Assembly: GCF_964340395.1 (NCBI RefSeq)
Contig: NC_135556.1
Coordinates: forward strand, 1,293,001 to 1,357,000
Source of the DNA: Glandiceps talaboti
Lineage: Eukaryota > Hemichordata > Enteropneusta > Spengelidae
DNA length: 64,000 nucleotides
Direction: 5' to 3'
Shown here: positions 59,187 to 64,000 of the stretch, in pieces
Numbering within the stretch: the first letter of the stretch is position 1
Layout: each line of letters begins with the position of its first letter
Translations under genes and position numbers: made by a program
Notes under the pieces: model-generated
What the model was told of the DNA's origin: nothing
The model's input: only the letters and a program-made list of their open reading frames with translations
Databases searched by the model: none

Positions 59187-59663
59187 TCACCGAACTTTAT
59201 GCAAATCGTTTCCATGCCGAATAATTATTGAAGCCGCACCTTGCTGTTTCCGTACATAAATGTTCCCATTATATGTCCAAAGAAACTTGTAACCGTGCTC
59301 TTTACGTCGTTTATTTACTTCCCTCTGTAGGTTTCGTTTGAATGCTGTAAGGTTTTCGTTAATGTAGATCTTGTTCTTGGTAGAGAAGCCAATCTTGTCT
59401 GTTGTAACGTCTTTAATCTTTCTTCTGTCTTGGTATACTGTGTCTCGTTTTCTCCTGCTGGCAAACTTGACAATGATAGGTCGAGGTATGGTCGGGTATT
59501 TGATTTTTGTGTATCGTAGTGTCCGATTCTATGAGTCACTTCAATGTCTGAAATATTGATGTCTTTGTCGACTTTCTGGAGCACCGCTAATGTTAATTTA
59601 TGTCATCAGTCTTGCCGGCCGGTGTTTCTGGGATGCCGTGGATTTCTAAGTTTTCTCGCCGAC
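59187..59663 (-). pseudogene. LINE 1 ORF1 (RNA-binding protein), truncated
   Basis: Pieces of an L1-type ORF1: ENLEIHGIPETP, ISDIEVTHRIG, then after a one-base shift near 59500 PRPIIVKFASRRKRDTVY, KIYINENLTAFKRNLQRE and KRRKEHGYKFLW. These match the RRM and C-terminal domains of such chaperone proteins. The N-terminal coiled coil is missing because the element is 5'-truncated. Confidence 0.8.
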
Positions 59664-59792
59664 TGTATGATATGTATTCATAGTCTGTCCATGAAATATA
59701 TTCACAGGCTGTCCATTATATGTATTCATAGTCTGTCCATGATATGTATTCACAGTCTGTCCATGATATGTATTCACAGTCTCTCCATGATA
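59664..59792. repeat. 24-bp satellite, second block
   Basis: About five units with the same 24-bp sequence, lying between the 5' end of LINE 1 and the 3' tail of LINE 3. Confidence 0.95.
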
Positions 59793-60305
59793 TTATTTAT
59801 TATTTATTAAGCCGCGTACACAAGAAGTGACATTGGCAAGAAAATATACTGATGTTTACAATGTCTTGAAAATATTAAGTATATCACTGAGATATTTAGC
59901 TGTGACACTTGCTAGAGTATCATCTACAAATGAAAAAAATGTATTTAAATAGAGAATGATTATCAAATTTAAGTAACTGCGACTGTAAACTAAATAAAAT
60001 GTCCAAGTATTCATCTCTTATCTTCTGAATTTTTTCATTTTTACACAGTAATGCACAGTGAAATTCATAATCTCTGTTTCGTTTCAATATTCTTGTAACG
60101 GCCAGTTTCAATTGGCAATATATGGTTTGAAATCCTTAGTTTTGTAACAGCTATTCTATCAAAATGTGTTTCTAACAACAGATAAATATTTTTCACATTG
60201 AAAAGTTAACTTAAGTTTTGAATAAACATGAAGTTTGTTGTTACTTGCCACAGATTTCTTCCACATGTCAATACATTTTGATTTCCAAGAATCGTTTAAC
60301 TTTCT

Positions 60306-60985
60306 TTAATATAGTAGGCAATTTATAATTCTTACAACTATAACATGGGAACAGTTACAAAATGAAAATACTGAATGAACAAAATCAAGATATATGGACT
60401 GGTGTTTTTCATGCAACCCCATTTCTAATTTGTATGCATAATCAAGTAAAGATGCCTCTTTAACTTGTTTTAACCGAAACCAATATTTGACAACATTTTC
60501 AATAACAGTAATTAATAATGGAAAACGACCTAATTCACCTAAACATGCATGAATACATTTTGTTTTGTAAGCTCCAAGCATATATCTGCATGCTTTTATG
60601 TGTGTTGATTCAATATCATTGATCAAGGCTTAAGAAAGTACTCATTGAATTTGCCAACATCAACTCTACGGAATATGTAGGCACCCCAAACTTCAGATCC
60701 GTATAATAATATTGGTTTGACCAAAGAGTCAAAGAGATGCAATTGAACATCAACTGAAGCTCCATTATGTGTATTCAGTACGTTAGTGTAAGCAAACAGA
60801 ACTCTCAAAGCTTTATTCGTCAAAGCCACTCTAGTATTTTTGAAATTTCCTGAAGGGGTTAATGAAATACCTAAATAAGCGTATGATGCAACAATATCCA
60901 CTCTTTCATTATAAATAAAGAAACTATATTTAAGTGGTTTAAAATTAGCATTGAACACCGTAACTTTTGTCTTTTTAAGACTCAC
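60306..60985 (-). pseudogene. LINE 3 C-terminal region
   Basis: SLKKTKVTVFNANFKPLKY and YAYLGISLTPSGNFKNTR, then HLFDSLVKPILLYGSEVWG. After a frameshift near 60625 comes HIKACRYMLGAYKTKCIHAC. This is the usual post-palm region of such elements. It is separated from the reverse transcriptase frame by one stop near 60990. Confidence 0.85.
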
Positions 60986-60994
60986 TGTTAGTTG

Positions 60995-61744
60995 TCATTT
61001 GTTGCAAAAGGATTCAAGTAATCTGAGTGAATGTTGTAAACCATGACTAGAAGTTGACAACAGCACAATATCATCAGCGAACATAAGGATCGGTAATTTC
61101 TTATCTAGCAAAAAGGGAGGATCAATACATTTTCTGTTAAGTAACATTGGCAAATCATTAATAAATAGGTTGAACAGTGTGGGACTTAGATTACAACCTT
61201 GACTGGTACCAATACGAGAAGAAAAGAAATCGGTATAACCAGTTGAGAGTTTGATACAAGACTGAATATTATCATAAATACACTTGATGATATTCAAAAA
61301 ATTACTACTGAAACCTTGTTTTGATAATTTGTAGAACAATCCTAAATGCAAAACACTATCAAAAGATTTCTTAAGATCTACAAAACAAGCAAACACATGT
61401 TTTGATCTACTTTTTTGTTTGTAGAAGTTAATCAATGTCTTTAAAACAAATACATGATCTGATGTACAACAACCTTTCTGAAAACCTATCTGCTCACAAT
61501 TCAACAAGTTATTCTTCTGAATGAAAATCTGAATTCGATTATTTAAAATAACAGTAAAAAGTTTACCAACACAACTACTTATAGTAATCCCTCTATAATT
61601 TGAAGGGTCATCTTTTGAACCGGACTTACGAATAGGGACAATGTAACCTTTACTCCAAATAGATGGAAATATTTTACTTTTCATAATTGTATTAAAAAGT
61701 TTAAGTAAAGCAGGCATTAGTATGGCTGAACCACATTTCAACAT
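60995..61744 (-). pseudogene. LINE 3 reverse transcriptase palm
   Basis: 249 codons open. Motifs: YIVPIRKSGSKDDPSNYRGI, NCEQIGFQKGCCTSDHVF, CFVDLKKSFDSVLHLGL (catalytic Asp present), GTSQGCNLSPTLFNLFINDL and LMFADDIVLLSTS (FADD active site intact). The single frame is clean; the flanking frames are not, so the whole protein is broken. Confidence 0.93.
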
Positions 61745-62345
61745 TTCATTTAATATCCCATCATCCCCACAAACTTTACCTGATTTAAGTGTTTTATTGC
61801 AGCAGAAACTTCGGTATCACTAATAGAAGAATCAAGTATCTCATTAAAGGAAAAATCAAAACCATTACTGAGCTTACTCTTGACTTTCGCTTCAAAATTA
61901 TCATCAAAATATTTAGAGCATAATCCTTTTTTTCAGTAAGTTAACCAAGTTCCAAAATTTTTTAGGATCATTTTTCTCAGCATCGGCAATAACAGACAGC
62001 GTATTTTCTCTAAATTTTCTTTTACTATAACGCAATTGCTTTGTGTATATTTTCTTATATTGAAAGAACATTCCCCTTAAAATTGGATCATTTGGAGATT
62101 TCTGCAGTAATTTTCCAATCCTAATGATATCTTTCTTCAAACGATAGCAGGAACTGTTATACCAAGGCTTACTAGTTTTTCACTTGTTATTCCGTGATTC
62201 CTTTCTGAGATGTTTACAAGCAGAGTGAACAGTATAAGTAAAGTCACTAACTAATGAATTAATACCAGTCATATCAGTTTCATAATTCTTACTGACTAAG
62301 TTATTGAAATAACATTTGACTACTGGATCTGTCAAACCCTTGACA
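61745..62345 (-). pseudogene. LINE 3 linker between endonuclease and reverse transcriptase
   Basis: Frames here encode basic helical sequence (YKKIYTKQLRYSKRKFREN, AEKNDPKKFWNLVNLL) as usual between the two domains. Broken by several stops; the SINE lies at its upstream border. Confidence 0.75.
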
Positions 62346-62350
62346 AAATT

Positions 62351-62629
62351 GTCGGTGGGTTGTCGGTGGCTGAGTGGTTAAACCACTTGCCTCTTAGCAC
62401 TGCGGTCGGGGTTCGAACCCCATTCAGGGTTCGATTAAATTTACCACACTGTAAGTAAGAAGAGTGTCGTTCAGTTTGACTCTACCGAACAACGCAGGTT
62501 TTCCCCGGGTACTCCGGTTTCCTCCTGCATTAACACTGAACCCATGAGCGATGGCCCTCACTGGACTTCTTGGGAGACAAGTGTTTATATGCTTAAAGAA
62601 CTATCCAGTATAAATAAAGATTATTATTA
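62351..62629 (+). mobile_element. tRNA-derived SINE
   Basis: The head has an RNA polymerase III A box (TGGCTGAGTGG, 62367-62377) and B box (GGTTCGAACC, 62410-62419) 43 bp apart, as in tRNA genes, but there is no complete cloverleaf. The body contains ttttccccgggtactccggt, tttcctcc, a conserved central block known from broadly distributed invertebrate SINEs. The tail is ataaagattattatta. Near-duplicates aaaatt/aaaatg flank it. It interrupts LINE 3 and is in opposite orientation. Confidence 0.85.
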
Positions 62630-62635
62630 AAATGG

Positions 62636-63572
62636 TTAGGATCTGACCACACAAAAGATTGGTGTGAATCATTAAGATTAGAACTACGAGTATTCACTAC
62701 ATCTATCTGAGTATGTGGTAACCTAAACCCAACAGAAATCATACAATGATCAGAAAAATGAGTTGGATAATCAACATGAAAATAAGTGCAAAAATATAAA
62801 GCATCGTGACTAACAAGGCCATAGTCAACTGTACTAAAACCATTAAAATGATGACAAGTTGGCGTTCCTAAAAAATCACCATTCATACGTCCATTCAAAA
62901 TAACTAGTTTAATCCCTGTACATAAAGAAACAAGTTTTCTACCAAAACTGTTTATAACATTATCCTTATTATTCCTCTTAACAATATCATCACAGTCATT
63001 TTGAACATTTATGGGGAGGCAGTCAGTTATACAATCTTCTAACAAGCCAATTCGTGCGTTAAAATCACCAAAAATCAAAATTTTCCCAGCAGAAAGATAG
63101 GAGTGAAGATCATTCTCTAAAAATTCAAAAGGGTCAACATCAGGAGCTACTCTCTTCATTCCCTTTATATAACTAGCATTCTCTGGTGGAAAGTATAAAA
63201 CACACACAAATAGATCATGATTTAAATTGAAAAAAGTTTTTTCCAATTTTAACCAAACAGCAAAATCATGTTTTCTCGGCAGTATTTTTACACCTGCCCT
63301 GAGAGAATTTTTCACAAAAAAACACAAATACCTCCATAATTTCTCCTTCCTACAACACCTGTAGATCTACTTGAATTATAACAATAATAATCTTCGATTG
63401 CAAAGCTCTGATTTGGTGAAGACCAAGATTCAACAATACCAAAAATATCAAATCTTTTAACTTGATTTAAGAAACCTAAGTCGGATAATTTATTCTTATT
63501 AAGACCTTGAATATTCCAACAAGCCAGATTTAAATCTGATTTATGAACAACCATTCCAACATTGATAACCAT
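62636..63572 (-). pseudogene. LINE 3 endonuclease
   Basis: LNLACWNIQGLNKNKLSDL, FDIFGIVESW, then after a one-base overlap shift near 63320 SLRAGVKILPRKHDFAVWL, CVLYFPPENASYI, ILIFGDFNARIG, FSTVDYGLVS and HFSDHCMISVGF. These are the ordered motifs of the apurinic-type endonuclease (N, E, Y, D-x-N, SDH). Start Met at 63572. The 3' end runs into the SINE. Confidence 0.9.
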
Positions 63573-63915
63573 GTCAAGGGAATATAACAGTAATGTAAAT
63601 ATTTCAAATCAAGATGATACCACATGGCAAAGAAGTTGAGAGAGAAAGAGAGTGAGTGGAAAAAACCCAAAAAACAAACAAACACAAATATATACATTAT
63701 ACATACACATATACATACACACATACATACATATACATATACACATACATACACATATACACATATAAAAATACATAAACAAATCAATAAATAAAATAAA
63801 AGTATCTTATCCACCATAAATCAGATAGATTTGCAATAACTACAGAAATATAGAAGTAATGTATCTACTCTTATCAAGTTAGCATGGGCATTGTGCCTTA
63901 AGAACCCTTTGAACA

Positions 63916-64000
63916 TGATATATATTCACAGTCTGTCCATGATATATATTCATAGTCTGTCCATGATAAATATTCATAGTCTGTCCATGATATGTATTCA
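63916..64000. repeat. 24-bp satellite, third block (continues past the window)
   Basis: Three to four units of the same repeat, open at the window edge. Confidence 0.95.

Larger units (their letters stand above)
54399..59663 (-). mobile_element. LINE 1: APE-type non-LTR retrotransposon, 5'-truncated
   Basis: Minus orientation. Its 3' tail is an ATT-type repeat (54399-54420) that abuts the 24-bp satellite, and its 5' end (59663) lies inside ORF1, also against satellite units. ORF1 and ORF2 (endonuclease and reverse transcriptase) are recognisable, and LINE 2 is inserted in ORF2. ORF2 style (SKAFDTINHDIL, NYRPISILPLLSKIFEK) places it in the CR1/Rex/jockey-like part of the LINEs. Confidence 0.92.
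59793..63915 (-). mobile_element. LINE 3: APE-type non-LTR retrotransposon in the satellite
   Basis: Minus orientation, tail of TTTA/TTA type at 59793-59813, 5' end near 63915. The satellite word catgatat occurs at both borders and is a candidate 8-bp target duplication. Endonuclease, reverse transcriptase and C-terminal parts are all present but broken; a SINE is inserted between endonuclease and reverse transcriptase. No ORF1 was recognised. The 5' leader (63573-63915) contains a CATA-rich microsatellite (about 63680-63780). Confidence 0.9.

Noticed and set aside
62351-62420. Possible functional tRNA gene
   Set aside because: A and B boxes are present, but no complete acceptor stem or anticodon arm could be drawn, and the sequence continues into a SINE body and tail.

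Overview
This is animal nuclear DNA, most likely from a marine invertebrate. Spliced single-domain Reeler genes, a tRNA-derived SINE, and Penelope-like, BEL/Pao, Ty3/gypsy, tyrosine-recombinase and several non-LTR elements occur together in AT-rich sequence packed with micro- and minisatellites. A lancelet or another deuterostome fits, but mollusc, brachiopod or cnidarian cannot be excluded by eye. There is no prokaryotic operon, CRISPR array or rRNA gene.

The only host genes I can support are a tandem cluster, all on the + strand, of small secreted Reeler-domain (defense-protein-like) genes. Gene A is present only as its last exon (7255-7346). Gene B is complete: exons 18996-19227, 20955-21171, 21371-21456 and 21985-22157, with phases 1, 2, 1. 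Gene C has exon 1 at 27190-27412, then exons 2 and 3 at 42055-42271 and 42471-42592 after a 14.6-kb intron full of transposons. Its last exon is not visible in the window. Genes B and C share a promoter-proximal block of about 210 bp. Exons 2-3 and intron 2 of B and C are almost identical while exon 1 is clearly diverged, so the family is a mosaic.

Layout. 1-7250: a 5.2-kb 53-bp minisatellite and a GT repeat upstream of the gene A tail. 7350-18470: two related families of TIR elements (here called A and B, both with TWA target duplications) and a deleted BEL/Pao element. 18780-22160: gene B, with a TIR element inserted in the splice donor of intron 1. 22245-23775: a 25/27-bp satellite. 23776-26980: no gene seen. 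27000-42600: gene C; its giant intron holds a tyrosine-recombinase pseudogene split by one A and one B element, small MITEs, a gypsy fragment, a G-tract minisatellite and TA/CT microsatellites.

42640-52150: nested elements. An R2-like (restriction-endonuclease-type) LINE fragment is split by a Ty3/gypsy element (183-bp LTRs, 5-bp TSD). That element is itself split between protease and reverse transcriptase by a 3.6-kb foldback element whose arms are 20-bp tandem repeats and whose core carries a Penelope-like reverse transcriptase remnant. 52695-64000: one 24-bp satellite array broken into three parts by two APE-type LINEs. One of these contains a third LINE (10-bp TSD) and the other contains a tRNA-derived SINE.

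All transposon ORFs seen are damaged. The gypsy LTRs differ at only 2 of 183 positions, so that insertion is fairly recent.
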